This document shows positions 34,551 to 43,679 of a DNA stretch of 64,000 nt, in pieces. The position numbers were made by a program, and so were the translations under genes. The notes under the pieces are model-generated. The model was not told where the DNA came from and searched no databases. It worked only from the letters and a program-made list of their open reading frames with translations. Position 1 is the first letter of the stretch; each line of letters begins with the position of its first letter. This DNA comes from Variovorax brevis. Its GTDB lineage: Bacteria; Pseudomonadota; Gammaproteobacteria; Burkholderiales; Burkholderiaceae_C. The stretch covers positions 310,001-374,000 of the forward strand of contig NZ_JASZYG010000005.1 in the NCBI RefSeq assembly GCF_030317105.1. Reading direction: 5' to 3'.

Positions 34551-35680
34551 GCTTTCTTCCTTTTACCCGTCCTTCCATCGACGAGCAAACGATTGCCGAA
34601 GTGGCCGACGTGCTGCGCTCGGGCTGGATCACCACCGGCCCCCGGTGCCAGGCACTGGAGGCCGCGCTGTCGCAACGCCTTGGCGGCCGGCCGGTGCGGC
34701 TGGTCAACTCGGGCACGGCCTCGCTCGAACTCGCCTTGCGCCTTTGCGGCATCGGCCCGGGCGACGAGGTCATTACCACGCCCTTGAGCTGGGTCGCCAC
34801 GGCCAACGTGGTGCTCGCCGTGGGCGCCACGCCGGTGTTCGTGGATGCCGAATACGCGACGCGCAACATCGACCTCGACCGCGTCGAAGCCGCCATCACG
34901 CCGCGCACGCGCGCCATCATTCCAGTCGATCTTGCGGGCCTGCCGGTGGACCGCGACCGCCTGTATGCATTGGCCGGGCAGCACAAGCTGCGCGTGATCG
35001 AGGACGCGGCCCAATCCTTCGGCGCGCATTGGAACGGCCGCGAGATCGGCAGCTTTGGCGACCTGGTGTCCTTCAGCTTTCACGCCAACAAGAACTTCAC
35101 GACGGCCGAGGGCGGATGCCTGGTGTTGAACGACGAGCAGGAGGCGCTGCGCTTCGAGCGGCTTCGCCTGCAAGGCGTCATCCGGCTGCCCGATGGCGGC
35201 ATGGAAGTGCAGGCGTGGGGCGGCAAGGCCAACCTCACCGACATTGCGGCGGCCATCGGCCTGGGCCAGCTGCGGCAGGTCGACGACTTCAGCGCACGCC
35301 GGCGCGTGTTGGTGCAGCGCTACTTCGCCCTGTGGGACCACGCCCTCGACATGGAGTTGCCGCCCGCTGACAACGCGGGCCACGGCAACTGGCATATGTT
35401 CCAGCCATTGCTCGGGCGCAAGCTTGCGTCGCGCCGGGGTGAATTCATCGCCGCCATGCGCTCCCTGGGCGTGGGTATCGGCGTGCACTACCCCGCCATG
35501 CACCTGTTCTCGCTCTTCCAGAAGCTCGGCCATGCGGCCGGCGATTTTCCCGTGGCCGAGGACATCGGGCGCCGCACCGTGACGCTGCCGCTGTTCCCCG
35601 CCATGGCCGACGCCGATGTGGACCGCGTGTGCGCCGCCTTGGGGGTGGCGCTGGCCCAACTGAAGGAATCTCAGGCATGA
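34547..35680 (+). CDS. arnB: UDP-4-amino-4-deoxy-L-arabinose aminotransferase
   Basis: A 377-residue DegT/DnrJ/EryC1-family PLP enzyme. The PLP Lys182 lies in FHANKNFTTAEGG and GTASLELAL near residue 56 binds phosphate; PLSWVATAN and EDAAQSFGA also fit the family. It aminates UDP-4-keto-arabinose with glutamate. Start ATG 34547 overlaps the flippase stop. Position between the flippase and ArnC supports the assignment over other sugar aminotransferases such as PseC. Confidence 0.9.
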   Translation: MSFLPFTRPSIDEQTIAEVADVLRSGWITTGPRCQALEAALSQRLGGRPVRLVNSGTASLELALRLCGIGPGDEVITTPLSWVATANVVLAVGATPVFVDAEYATRNIDLDRVEAAITPRTRAIIPVDLAGLPVDRDRLYALAGQHKLRVIEDAAQSFGAHWNGREIGSFGDLVSFSFHANKNFTTAEGGCLVLNDEQEALRFERLRLQGVIRLPDGGMEVQAWGGKANLTDIAAAIGLGQLRQVDDFSARRRVLVQRYFALWDHALDMELPPADNAGHGNWHMFQPLLGRKLASRRGEFIAAMRSLGVGIGVHYPAMHLFSLFQKLGHAAGDFPVAEDIGRRTVTLPLFPAMADADVDRVCAALGVALAQLKESQA

Positions 35681-36660
35681 CGATGCACGAAGCGATTGAA
35701 TTCGTGGACCCGCTGGACGTGCCAGCCCCGGTGTCGCTGAGTGTGGTGATCCCCGTCTACAACGAAGAAGAGGGGCTTGCGGCATTGTTCGCGCGGCTCT
35801 ACCCGGCGCTCGATGCGCTGAACATCGCCTACGAGATCGTCTTCATCGACGACGGCAGCCGCGACCGCTCCGCCGCGCTCATGGCGGCCCAGTTCGAGCT
35901 GCGCCCCGATGTCACGCGCGTGATCCTCCTGAACGGCAACTTCGGCCAGCACCGCGCCATCCTGGCGGGCTTCGAGCATTGCCAAGGGGAGCGCATCCTC
36001 ACGCTCGACGCCGACCTGCAGAACCCGCCGGAAGACATCCACATCCTGCTCGAAGCCATGGACAAGGGGCACGACTGCGTGGGCACCATCCGGCGAAACC
36101 GGCAGGACGTGGCGTGGCGACGCGTGGCCTCGCGCCTGATGAACCGGCTGCGCCATCGCATGACCGGCATCGAGATGACGGACCACGGCTCCATGATGCG
36201 CGCCTACAGCCGCAACGTGGTGCACCTCATCAACCAGTGCAACGAGATGAACACCTTCATCCCGGCGCTGGCCTACCAGTTCTCGAAGAACCCGACCGAA
36301 GTCGTGGTGGAGCATGAGGCAAGGCACGCGGGCGTGTCCAAGTATTCGCTCTACAGCCTGATCCGGCTCAACTTCGACCTGGTGACGGGCTTCTCGCTGG
36401 TGCCGCTGCAGGCGTTCTCGATGCTGGGCATCGTGGTGTCCTTGCTCTCGGGGCTGCTGTTCGTGATCCTGCTGCTGCGCCGTTTGGTGCTGGGGCCGGA
36501 GCAGGGCGGCGTGTTCACGCTGTTTGCCTTGCAATTCCTGCTCATCGGCCTCGCGCTGTTCGGCATTGGCCTGCTCGGCGAGTACGTCGGTCGCATCTAC
36601 CAGGAGGTGAGGGCGCGTCCGCGCTACGTCATCAACGCGATCCTGGAGCGCAAGCGATGA
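35677..36660 (+). CDS. arnC: Undecaprenyl-phosphate Ara4FN transferase
   Basis: A 327-residue family 2 glycosyltransferase with two C-terminal membrane helices (FSMLGIVVSLLSGLLFVILL and FLLIGLALFGIGLL). The catalytic domain shows SVVIPVYNEEEGL, FIDDGSRDRS and LDADLQNPPEDI. ArnC attaches formylated aminoarabinose to undecaprenyl phosphate. The ATG overlaps the arnB stop and the stop overlaps the next ATG. The family also includes dolichol-phosphate-mannose synthase-like enzymes, but operon context favours ArnC. Confidence 0.9.
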   Translation: MTMHEAIEFVDPLDVPAPVSLSVVIPVYNEEEGLAALFARLYPALDALNIAYEIVFIDDGSRDRSAALMAAQFELRPDVTRVILLNGNFGQHRAILAGFEHCQGERILTLDADLQNPPEDIHILLEAMDKGHDCVGTIRRNRQDVAWRRVASRLMNRLRHRMTGIEMTDHGSMMRAYSRNVVHLINQCNEMNTFIPALAYQFSKNPTEVVVEHEARHAGVSKYSLYSLIRLNFDLVTGFSLVPLQAFSMLGIVVSLLSGLLFVILLLRRLVLGPEQGGVFTLFALQFLLIGLALFGIGLLGEYVGRIYQEVRARPRYVINAILERKR

Positions 36661-37628
36661 GCAATGCAGCACGCCGTGCGCCGCGAGCGATCGTCTTTGC
36701 GTACCACGACGTGGGTGTACGCTGCCTGCGCGCGGTGCTCGACGCCGGCATCGACGTGGCGCTGGTGGTCACGCACGCCGACGCACCGGATGAGACCATC
36801 TGGTTCGCCAGCGTGGCGCAGGTTGCGCAGGCGCATGGTCTGCGGTGCGTGATGCCGGACGACCCGCACGACCAGGCGCTGCTCGACGCCGCCCGCGCGC
36901 TCGAGCCTGACTTCCTGTTCTCGTTCTACTACCGCAAGATGCTCGGGCGTGAATGGATCGACTTGCCCTCGCGCGGCGCGTTCAACATGCATGGCTCGCT
37001 GTTGCCGAAGTACCGCGGCCGGGCGCCCGTGAACTGGGCCGTGATCCACGGCGAACGCGAGACCGGCGCCACGCTGCACCGCATGAACGAGAAGCCGGAC
37101 AACGGCTCCATCGTGGACCAGTGCGCCGTGCCCATCCTGGCGGACGACACCGCGCACGATGTGTTCGGCAAGGTCACGGTGGCGGCGGAAATCGTCATGG
37201 TGCGCAGCCTGCCGCGGCTCATCGACGGCACGGCGGTGGAGCGCGCGCAAGACCTGTCCCAAGGCCGCTACTTCGGCGGGCGCAAGCCGGAGGACGGACG
37301 CATTCCCGGCGATGCGAATGCAGGGCAGATTCACGACCTGGTTCGTGCATTGGCGCCGCCGTATCCCTGCGCGTTCGTGCACATCGCGGGTCAACGCGTC
37401 CTGATCGAGAGGACGCGCCGCGAGGCCATGCCGCCCGAAGCCCCGGGGCAGGGCTTGCGCATGCTCGTCGATGCGCAAGGCATGTGGCTCATGGCCGCGG
37501 ATGGCAGCGGCGTGCGGGTACTCGGCGCGCGGGTGACCGGCGCGCGCTGCGGCGATGCCGGGCATGCCCTCGACGCACACGAATTCGAAACCCGATTCGG
37601 CGCCCGCTGCATCGAGGTCGACGGCTGA
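36657..37628 (+). CDS. arnA: UDP-Ara4N formyltransferase (stand-alone ArnA N-terminal domain)
   Basis: A 323-residue formyltransferase equal to the N-terminal half of enteric ArnA. The catalytic triad is visible as Asn110 and His112 in FNMHGSLLPKYRGRAP and Asp148 in NEKPDNGS, each eight positions after its E. coli counterpart. It formylates UDP-Ara4N using N10-formyl-tetrahydrofolate. In E. coli this domain is fused to the decarboxylase; here that domain is the next gene, 22 bp downstream. The C-terminal part (residues 210-320) is the small OB-like domain. Confidence 0.9.
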   Translation: MSNAARRAPRAIVFAYHDVGVRCLRAVLDAGIDVALVVTHADAPDETIWFASVAQVAQAHGLRCVMPDDPHDQALLDAARALEPDFLFSFYYRKMLGREWIDLPSRGAFNMHGSLLPKYRGRAPVNWAVIHGERETGATLHRMNEKPDNGSIVDQCAVPILADDTAHDVFGKVTVAAEIVMVRSLPRLIDGTAVERAQDLSQGRYFGGRKPEDGRIPGDANAGQIHDLVRALAPPYPCAFVHIAGQRVLIERTRREAMPPEAPGQGLRMLVDAQGMWLMAADGSGVRVLGARVTGARCGDAGHALDAHEFETRFGARCIEVDG

Positions 37629-37650
37629 CGCACTTCAACGACAGAACGCC

Positions 37651-38694
37651 ATGCTCAAAGTCCTCATCCTGGGTGTCAACGGCTTCATCGGCCACCACCT
37701 CACGCGCCACATCATCGAAAACACCGACTGGGAAGTGCATGGCATGGACATGCAGTCGGACCGCGTTGCACCGTGGATGGACAACCCGCGCTTTCGCTTC
37801 TTCGAGGGCGACATCACGATCAACAAGGAGTGGATCGAATACCACGTGAAGAAGTGCGACGTGGTGCTGCCGCTGGTGGCCATCGCCACGCCGGCCACCT
37901 ATGTGCGCGAGCCGCTGCGCGTGTTCGAACTGGACTTCGAGGCCAACCTGCCCATCGTGCGCCAGTGCCTGCGCTACCGCAAGCGGGTGGTGTTCCCCTC
38001 GACCAGCGAGGTCTACGGCATGTGCGGCGACGAGTCTTTCGACCCCGAGGCCTCCAATCTGGTCTACGGACCCATCAACAAGCCGCGCTGGATCTACGCC
38101 TGCGCCAAGCAGTTGATGGACCGCGTGATTCACGCCTACGGACAGCAGGAGGGGCTGCGCTACACGCTGTTTCGCCCGTTCAACTGGATCGGACCGGGCC
38201 TGGACAGCCTGCACGCGCCCAAGGAAGGATCGAGCCGCGTCATCACGCAGTTTCTTGGGCACATCGTGCGCGGCGAGCCCATTCAGCTGGTGGACGGCGG
38301 GAACCAGCGCCGCACCTTCACCCACGTGGACGATGGCGTTTCGGCGCTCGTGAAAATCATCGCGAACGAAGGCGGCGTGGCGGATTCAAAGATCTACAAC
38401 ATCGGCAACCCCGCCAACAATCATTCGATCCGCGAGGTGGCGCAAATGATGCTCGACATGGCCAAGCAGCAACCCGGCTACCGCGAGGCGGCGCAGGCCG
38501 TCCGGCTCGTCGACATTGCGTCGTCGGACTACTACGGCCAGGGCTACCAGGATGTGGTGCATCGCGTGCCTGACATCCGCGCCACCATGGCAGACCTCGG
38601 GTGGAAGCCCGGGGTTGGCATGGCGCAAGCCTTGCAGGCGCTGTTCGACTACTACCACGACGAGGCGGCGGCGGCCATCGACCTGAGGGCCTGA
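37651..38694 (+). CDS. arnA: UDP-glucuronate oxidative decarboxylase (stand-alone ArnA C-terminal domain)
   Basis: A 347-residue SDR-extended protein equal to the C-terminal half of ArnA. It starts MLKVLILGVNGFIGHHLTRH (NAD site GxxGxxG), has the Ser/Glu motif PSTSEVYGM near residue 119 and Tyr-x3-Lys in RWIYACAKQLMD. It oxidises and decarboxylates UDP-glucuronic acid to UDP-4-keto-arabinose, the entry step before ArnB. Gene separation from the formyltransferase means the hexameric fusion of E. coli is not formed here, though the proteins may still associate. Confidence 0.92.
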   Translation: MLKVLILGVNGFIGHHLTRHIIENTDWEVHGMDMQSDRVAPWMDNPRFRFFEGDITINKEWIEYHVKKCDVVLPLVAIATPATYVREPLRVFELDFEANLPIVRQCLRYRKRVVFPSTSEVYGMCGDESFDPEASNLVYGPINKPRWIYACAKQLMDRVIHAYGQQEGLRYTLFRPFNWIGPGLDSLHAPKEGSSRVITQFLGHIVRGEPIQLVDGGNQRRTFTHVDDGVSALVKIIANEGGVADSKIYNIGNPANNHSIREVAQMMLDMAKQQPGYREAAQAVRLVDIASSDYYGQGYQDVVHRVPDIRATMADLGWKPGVGMAQALQALFDYYHDEAAAAIDLRA

Positions 38695-38699
38695 GACGC

Positions 38700-39590
38700 A
38701 TGGCGCGCATTGCACTGAAGGTCGATGTCGACACCTGGCGAGGCACGCGCGAAGGTGTGCCGGCGCTGGTGAAGGCGCTGGCCGATGCCGGGGCCGGCGC
38801 GACCTTCCTGTTCAGCTTCGGGCCCGACCACACGGGGCGTGCCATTTTTCGCGCACTGCGGCCGGGCTTTCTCGACAAGGTGTCGCGCACGTCGGTGGTG
38901 GAGCACTACGGCGTACGCACGCTCCTGTACGGCACCTTGCTGCCCGGTCCGGACATCGGCCGGCGCGAGCGCCAAACGCTGCGCAGCGTGCGCGACGCCG
39001 GCTTCGAGGTGGGCGTGCATTGCTGGGACCATGTGCGCTGGCAAGACGGCCTGGCAGGCAAGGACGACGCATGGGCCTTGCGCGAGATGCGCCGCGCGAC
39101 CGAGCGACACCAGGAAGTGTTCGGCGACCCGCCCACGGTGCATGGCGCCGCGGGTTGGCAGTTCAACGACGGTGCGGCGCGGGCCGAAGCGCTGCTGGGC
39201 ATCGAATACGCGTCCGACACGCGCGGCGGCGCGCCCTTCGTGCCGGTGTCGGCGGACGGCAGCGTCATCGGCCCGCCGCAATACCCGACCACGCTGCCGA
39301 CGCTCGACGAGCGCATCGGCGTGGGCGACATCACGCCCGGCAACGTGCATGAAGGCCTGCTGGCGCTCACGCAGGACACGATGCGCAATCAGGTCTACAC
39401 GCTGCATGCGGAGCTGGAAGGCATGAGGCTGCTGCCCGTGATGCAGCGGCTTCTTGCAGGCTGGCGCGCGCAGGGCCACACGCTGGTGTCCTTGGGCGAC
39501 CTGCACAAGGCGCACCGCGGTGCGAGCTTTCCGCGCAGGCGCATCGCGCAAGGCAGCGTGGAAGGTCGATCGGGGCTGCTGGCGGTGTAG
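38700..39590 (+). CDS. arnD: Undecaprenyl-phosphate Ara4FN deformylase (polysaccharide deacetylase fold)
   Basis: A 296-residue NodB-type deacetylase. It starts RIALKVDVDTWRGTREGVP, typical of ArnD with the metal-binding Asp pair, and has VGVHCWDHVRWQD with the His motif and TPGNVHEGLLAL. It removes the formyl group after transfer to the lipid carrier, committing the pathway. It follows the decarboxylase by 5 bp and closes the operon. Ugd, which supplies UDP-glucuronate, is not in the window. Confidence 0.9.
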   Translation: MARIALKVDVDTWRGTREGVPALVKALADAGAGATFLFSFGPDHTGRAIFRALRPGFLDKVSRTSVVEHYGVRTLLYGTLLPGPDIGRRERQTLRSVRDAGFEVGVHCWDHVRWQDGLAGKDDAWALREMRRATERHQEVFGDPPTVHGAAGWQFNDGAARAEALLGIEYASDTRGGAPFVPVSADGSVIGPPQYPTTLPTLDERIGVGDITPGNVHEGLLALTQDTMRNQVYTLHAELEGMRLLPVMQRLLAGWRAQGHTLVSLGDLHKAHRGASFPRRRIAQGSVEGRSGLLAV

Positions 39591-39694
39591 GCGTCATCCT
39601 TTGCGCGGGTGGCACAAAGGCAGGCCCGGCCAAGCCCGGGCGCTGCGCCACCAGTCGGGCCTGACGGTGGCGGGTCAACGATTGCCGGAACGCA

Positions 39695-40621
39695 TCAAGC
39701 CAGTTCGCTTCGCCTTGGCAAATCCGCACCACGGCGTGAACAGGTGATGGCGGCGGCACCGCCGGCGAACTGCAAAGCCGCCCGCAACTGCTCGTTGTCC
39801 AGCGACGCCACTGCAGCGCCCGACAGGCAGTCGTGCTCGGCCAGCCAAGTCAACAGGGCGGCCTGGAAGGTGTCGCCTGCGCCCACGGTGTCGATCACCG
39901 GCAACGCCACCGCCGGCACCGTGGCGGACGCCGATTTCGTCCACGCGACCGCACCCTCGCCGCCCCGCGTGACCACAACGAGGCGCACGCCTTGCGCCAA
40001 CGCATCGTCGGCAAACTGCTTCATCGACGTGCCGGGCAGGAGCAGGCCCAGGTCTTCGTCGCTGATCTTGAGCAGGTGCGTGCGCGGCAGCATCCACTGC
40101 AGCATGTCGCGCCAGCGCGCCAGGTCGGGCTCGACGTTCAGGCGGATGTTGGGGTCGTAGCAGATGAGCGCGCGCGACTGCTCGCGCTCCACCAAGGCCC
40201 GCAGCGTGGACGCAATGGGTTCGACCACCGTGGCATAGGAGCCGATCTGCACCGCGCTGATCTTGTCGGGCAGGGTGGCGAGCGCCGCCAGGGCCAGGAG
40301 CCGGTCGGCGCAGCCTTCGCCGTAGAAGGAATACGAGGGCACGCCCCTGGCGTCCAGCCCGACCAGTCCGAGCGTGGTCGGCGCATCGACCAGCGAGACC
40401 GTGTCGGTGCCCACGCCTTCCTCACGCAGCGTCTTCATCAAGCGCTCGCCCAGGAAGCCGCGCGACACCGACGAGAAGAAGCACGCGGGCTGCCCAAGAC
40501 GCGCCAGGCCCATGGCCACGTTGAAAGGCGATCCGCCCACGCGCGCGTCGAGCGCCATGCCGGTGGCCGTTTCGCCGGCTGCAAACACATCCATCAGGGC
40601 CTCGCCGCATACGACAAACAT
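39695..40621 (-). CDS. frcK: PfkB-family fructokinase
   Basis: A 308-residue ribokinase-fold sugar kinase. It starts MFVVCGEALMDVF, has the first PfkB signature GGSPFNVAMGLARLG near residues 30-44 and the second with the catalytic base in DTVGAGDTF near residue 250. It phosphorylates a ketose, most likely fructose, delivered by the divergent FrcBCA transporter. ATG 40621 has GGAG upstream; the longer in-frame start at 40687 would add a non-conserved leader. The gene diverges from frcB across an AT-rich dyad that probably controls both. The frc name is by analogy with the rhizobial fructose system. Confidence 0.85.
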   Translation of the reverse strand: MFVVCGEALMDVFAAGETATGMALDARVGGSPFNVAMGLARLGQPACFFSSVSRGFLGERLMKTLREEGVGTDTVSLVDAPTTLGLVGLDARGVPSYSFYGEGCADRLLALAALATLPDKISAVQIGSYATVVEPIASTLRALVEREQSRALICYDPNIRLNVEPDLARWRDMLQWMLPRTHLLKISDEDLGLLLPGTSMKQFADDALAQGVRLVVVTRGGEGAVAWTKSASATVPAVALPVIDTVGAGDTFQAALLTWLAEHDCLSGAAVASLDNEQLRAALQFAGGAAAITCSRRGADLPRRSELA

Positions 40622-40723
40622 CTTGTTCTCCGGTTCATTCAGGGGTTGGGGCGGCACGGACTTGCGCCATCGTTGGGACGCGAGCATGGACCTGTCGAGG
40701 CTAGGTGAAAACCCCGGGAAACT

Positions 40724-40752
40724 ACCTAATAAATCTAATTGATTTAGTTAGT
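40724..40752. promoter_or_regulatory. AT-rich dyad, probable ROK-repressor operator
   Basis: Core TAAATC-TAATT-GATTTA at 40730-40746, with partly matching flanks. It is strikingly AT-rich within GC-rich DNA and lies in the divergent region between the kinase and frcB. ROK repressors of the NagC/Mlc type bind AT-rich dyads, and one is encoded at 43679. Confidence 0.6.
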
Positions 40753-40860
40753 CGGGGCGCCCACAATCCGTCCACGCCGACACGGTCAGCCCGGAACGGC
40801 GAAGGCACCCAGACCCACCACCCGCGCCAACCGAGCGCTCAACACACACGGAGACTCCTC

Positions 40861-41868
40861 ATGCTGAAGAACCCGACCCGCATCGCTCTCGCCATCACCA
40901 CCGGCCTGTGCGCCGCGGGCATCTCCTTCGCGGCCGACCAGCCGGTGATCGGCCTCATCACGAAGACGGAAACGAATCCGTTCTTCGTCAAGATGAAGGA
41001 AGGTGCCGATGCGGCAGCCAAAGCCCAAGGCGCGAAGCTCCTCAGCGCGGCGGGCAAATCGGACGGCGACAACGCGGGCCAGGTCACGGCCATCGAGAAC
41101 ATGATTGCCGGCGGCGCCAAGACCATCCTGATCACGCCCAACGACTCGAAGGCCATCGTGCCGACGATCAAGAAGGCGCAGGCACAGGGCGTGATGTTCA
41201 TCGCGCTCGACAGCCCCACCGACCCGGCCGATGCGGCTGACGCGCTTTTTGCCACCAACAACTACACGGCTGGCGAACTCATCGGCAAGTACGCCAAGGT
41301 CGCAATGGCCGGCAAGCCCGCCAAGATCGCGACGCTCGACCTGTTCCCCGGCCATCCCGTGGGAGCCCAGCGTCACAACGGCTTCATGTCGGGCTTTGGG
41401 CTGAAGGCGAACGACTCCAAGAGCAACGAACTTTCCAAGGCACCGGAAGTCGTGTGCAGCGCCGACAGCTTCGGCGATCCGGCCAAGGGCCAGACCGCGA
41501 TGGAGAACTGCCTGCAGAAGAATCCGGACATCAACCTCGTCTACACCATCAACGAGCCAGCCGCATTGGGCGCGTACCAAGCGCTGAAGGCGGCAGGCAA
41601 GGAAAAGGGCGTGATCATCGTCTCGGTCGACGGCGGCTGCGCCGGCGTCAAGAACGTGAAGGCCGGCGTCATTGCGGCCACCTCGCAGCAATACCCACTG
41701 AAGATGGCATCGATGGGCGTCGAGGCCGGCTTGGCCTATGCCAAGAACGGCACCAAGGCCAAGGGCTACACCGACACCGGCGTCACGCTGATCACCGACA
41801 AGCCGATGGCCGGCGTCGACAGCAAGGACACCAAGGTCGGCACCGACCTGTGCTGGGGCAACAAGTAA
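40861..41868 (+). CDS. frcB: Fructose-type ABC transporter periplasmic binding protein
   Basis: A 335-residue periplasmic binding protein with a signal peptide (IALAITTGLCAAGISFAA). The type I periplasmic-binding fold of the ribose/fructose family is clear: PVIGLITKTETNPFFVKMKEG, NMIAGGAKTILITPNDSKA and VYTINEPAALGAYQALKA. The similarity to rhizobial FrcB makes fructose (or ribose/mannose) the likely ligand. ATG 40861 has GGAG upstream. It is the first gene of the rightward frcBCA-ROK operon. Confidence 0.88.
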   Translation: MLKNPTRIALAITTGLCAAGISFAADQPVIGLITKTETNPFFVKMKEGADAAAKAQGAKLLSAAGKSDGDNAGQVTAIENMIAGGAKTILITPNDSKAIVPTIKKAQAQGVMFIALDSPTDPADAADALFATNNYTAGELIGKYAKVAMAGKPAKIATLDLFPGHPVGAQRHNGFMSGFGLKANDSKSNELSKAPEVVCSADSFGDPAKGQTAMENCLQKNPDINLVYTINEPAALGAYQALKAAGKEKGVIIVSVDGGCAGVKNVKAGVIAATSQQYPLKMASMGVEAGLAYAKNGTKAKGYTDTGVTLITDKPMAGVDSKDTKVGTDLCWGNK

Positions 41869-41880
41869 GCGGGACATGAC

Positions 41881-42873
41881 ATGAGCACCGCCACCACCAC
41901 CCCCAAGGCGGCTGACGCCGCGCACAAGTTCAAGATGCCGCCGGTCGCCACCCTCGGCCCGCTGATCGCGCTGCTCATTGCAGTCGTGTTCTTCTCCACG
42001 CAGAGCGACCGATTCCTGTCGGTGCAGAACTTCTCGCTGATCCTGCAGCAGGTGATGGTGGTGGGCACGATCGCGATCGGCCAGACGCTCGTCATCCTCA
42101 CGGCGGGCATCGACCTGAGTTGCGGCATGGTGATGGCGCTGGGCGGCATCGTGATGACCAAGCTGGCGGTGGCCAGCGGCATGAACCAGTACCTGGCCAT
42201 CCTGTGCGGGTTGCTGGTGTGCATGGCCTTCGGCTTGCTCAACGGCCTGCTGGTCACGCGCATCAAGCTGCCGCCTTTCATCGTGACCCTGGGCACGATG
42301 AACATCGCCTTTGCCGTCACGCAGCTCTACTCCGGGGCGCAGACCATCACGGACCTGCCGCCCGCGATGACCTTCTTTGGCAACACCATCTCGCTGGGTG
42401 GCGCGGCGCTCAACTACGGCACGATCTTCATGATCATCATGTACGTGTTCATGTGGTGGGGCTTGCGGGACACGCAGCCGGGGCGGCATGTGTACGCGGT
42501 GGGCAACAACCCCGAGGCCACGCGCCTCACGGGTATTCCCACAGACAAGGTGCTGCTGATGGTGTACGTCACGGCGGGTCTGTTCTACGGCATCGCATCG
42601 CTGCTGTCGGTGGCCCGCACCGCCGTCGGCGACCCGAACGCCGGCCAGACCGAGAACCTCGACGCCATCACGGCCGTGGTGCTCGGCGGCACCAGCCTCT
42701 TCGGCGGCCGCGGGATCATCCTGGGGAGCCTCCTGGGCGCGGTGATCGTGGGTGTTTTCCGCAACGGCCTCACGCTGATGGGCGTCGCCTCTGTGTACCA
42801 GGTGCTCATCACCGGCGTGCTTGTGATTCTCGCCGTCGCCACCGACCAACTGTCACGCAAGGGAGCCCGTTGA
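41881..42873 (+). CDS. frcC: Fructose-type ABC transporter permease
   Basis: A 330-residue permease of the ribose/xylose (BPD_transp_2) family with about ten helices. Typical stretches are VGTIAIGQTLVILTAGIDLS, LPPFIVTLGTMN and VVLGGTSLFGGRGIILGSLLGA, the last forming the coupling loop to the ATPase. It starts 12 bp after frcB and ends just before frcA. One permease gene implies a homodimer in the membrane. Confidence 0.9.
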   Translation: MSTATTTPKAADAAHKFKMPPVATLGPLIALLIAVVFFSTQSDRFLSVQNFSLILQQVMVVGTIAIGQTLVILTAGIDLSCGMVMALGGIVMTKLAVASGMNQYLAILCGLLVCMAFGLLNGLLVTRIKLPPFIVTLGTMNIAFAVTQLYSGAQTITDLPPAMTFFGNTISLGGAALNYGTIFMIIMYVFMWWGLRDTQPGRHVYAVGNNPEATRLTGIPTDKVLLMVYVTAGLFYGIASLLSVARTAVGDPNAGQTENLDAITAVVLGGTSLFGGRGIILGSLLGAVIVGVFRNGLTLMGVASVYQVLITGVLVILAVATDQLSRKGAR

Positions 42874-42875
42874 TC

Positions 42876-43679
42876 ATGACCACGCCAGTACATTCCCACG
42901 GAACCCTCGTCATGGAGGCGAAGGGCCTCGTCAAACGCTACGGCAACGTCACGGCCCTCGATGGTGCGGACTTCGAGCTGCGCGCCGGCGAGATCATGGC
43001 GGTGATCGGCGACAACGGCGCCGGCAAGTCGTCGCTCATCAAGGCGCTGTCGGGTGCGACCATTCCCGACGAAGGCGAGGTCAAGCTCGACGGCAAGGTG
43101 ATCCACTTCAAGTCGCCGATGGACGCAAGGCGCGAAGGCATCGAGACGGTGTACCAGGACCTGGCCGTGGCGCCCGCCATGACCATCTCCGAGAACCTCT
43201 TTCTCGGCCGCGAGATCATCAAGGACGGCTTTTTCTCCAGACTCCTCAGGATCATCGACAAGAAGAAGATGCTCGATGAAAGCATCGCCCGCATGAACGA
43301 CCTGAAGGTGGGCATCCGCTCGATGACGCAGGCTGTCGAAACGCTGTCGGGTGGCCAGCGGCAGTGCGTGGCGGTGGCGCGCAGCGCGGCCTTCGCACGG
43401 CATGTTGTTATCCTCGACGAGCCAACCGCAGCGCTCGGGGTGAAGGAGGGGAACATGGTGCTCGAACTCATCCGTCGTGTGCGCGACAAGGGCTTGCCCG
43501 TCATCCTCATCAGCCACAACATGCCACACGTCTTCGAAATCGCCGACCGCATCCACATCGCCCGCCTGGGCAAGCGCGCGTGCATCGTCAACCCCAAGAA
43601 CATCAGCATGAGCGACACGGTGGCGGTCATGACCGGCGCCATGCGCCCCGACGAACTGCCCCATCAAGCCTTTGCATGA
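42876..43679 (+). CDS. frcA: Fructose-type ABC transporter ATP-binding protein
   Basis: A 267-residue single-domain ATPase, half the length of RbsA. Walker A GDNGAGKSS near residue 43, signature LSGGQRQCVAVARS near residue 150 and Walker B VVILDEPTAALG near 170 are intact. It energises FrcC as a homodimer. The ATG lies two bases after the frcC stop codon. The stop overlaps the next ATG as TGATG, so the ROK repressor is translationally coupled. Confidence 0.9.
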   Translation: MTTPVHSHGTLVMEAKGLVKRYGNVTALDGADFELRAGEIMAVIGDNGAGKSSLIKALSGATIPDEGEVKLDGKVIHFKSPMDARREGIETVYQDLAVAPAMTISENLFLGREIIKDGFFSRLLRIIDKKKMLDESIARMNDLKVGIRSMTQAVETLSGGQRQCVAVARSAAFARHVVILDEPTAALGVKEGNMVLELIRRVRDKGLPVILISHNMPHVFEIADRIHIARLGKRACIVNPKNISMSDTVAVMTGAMRPDELPHQAFA

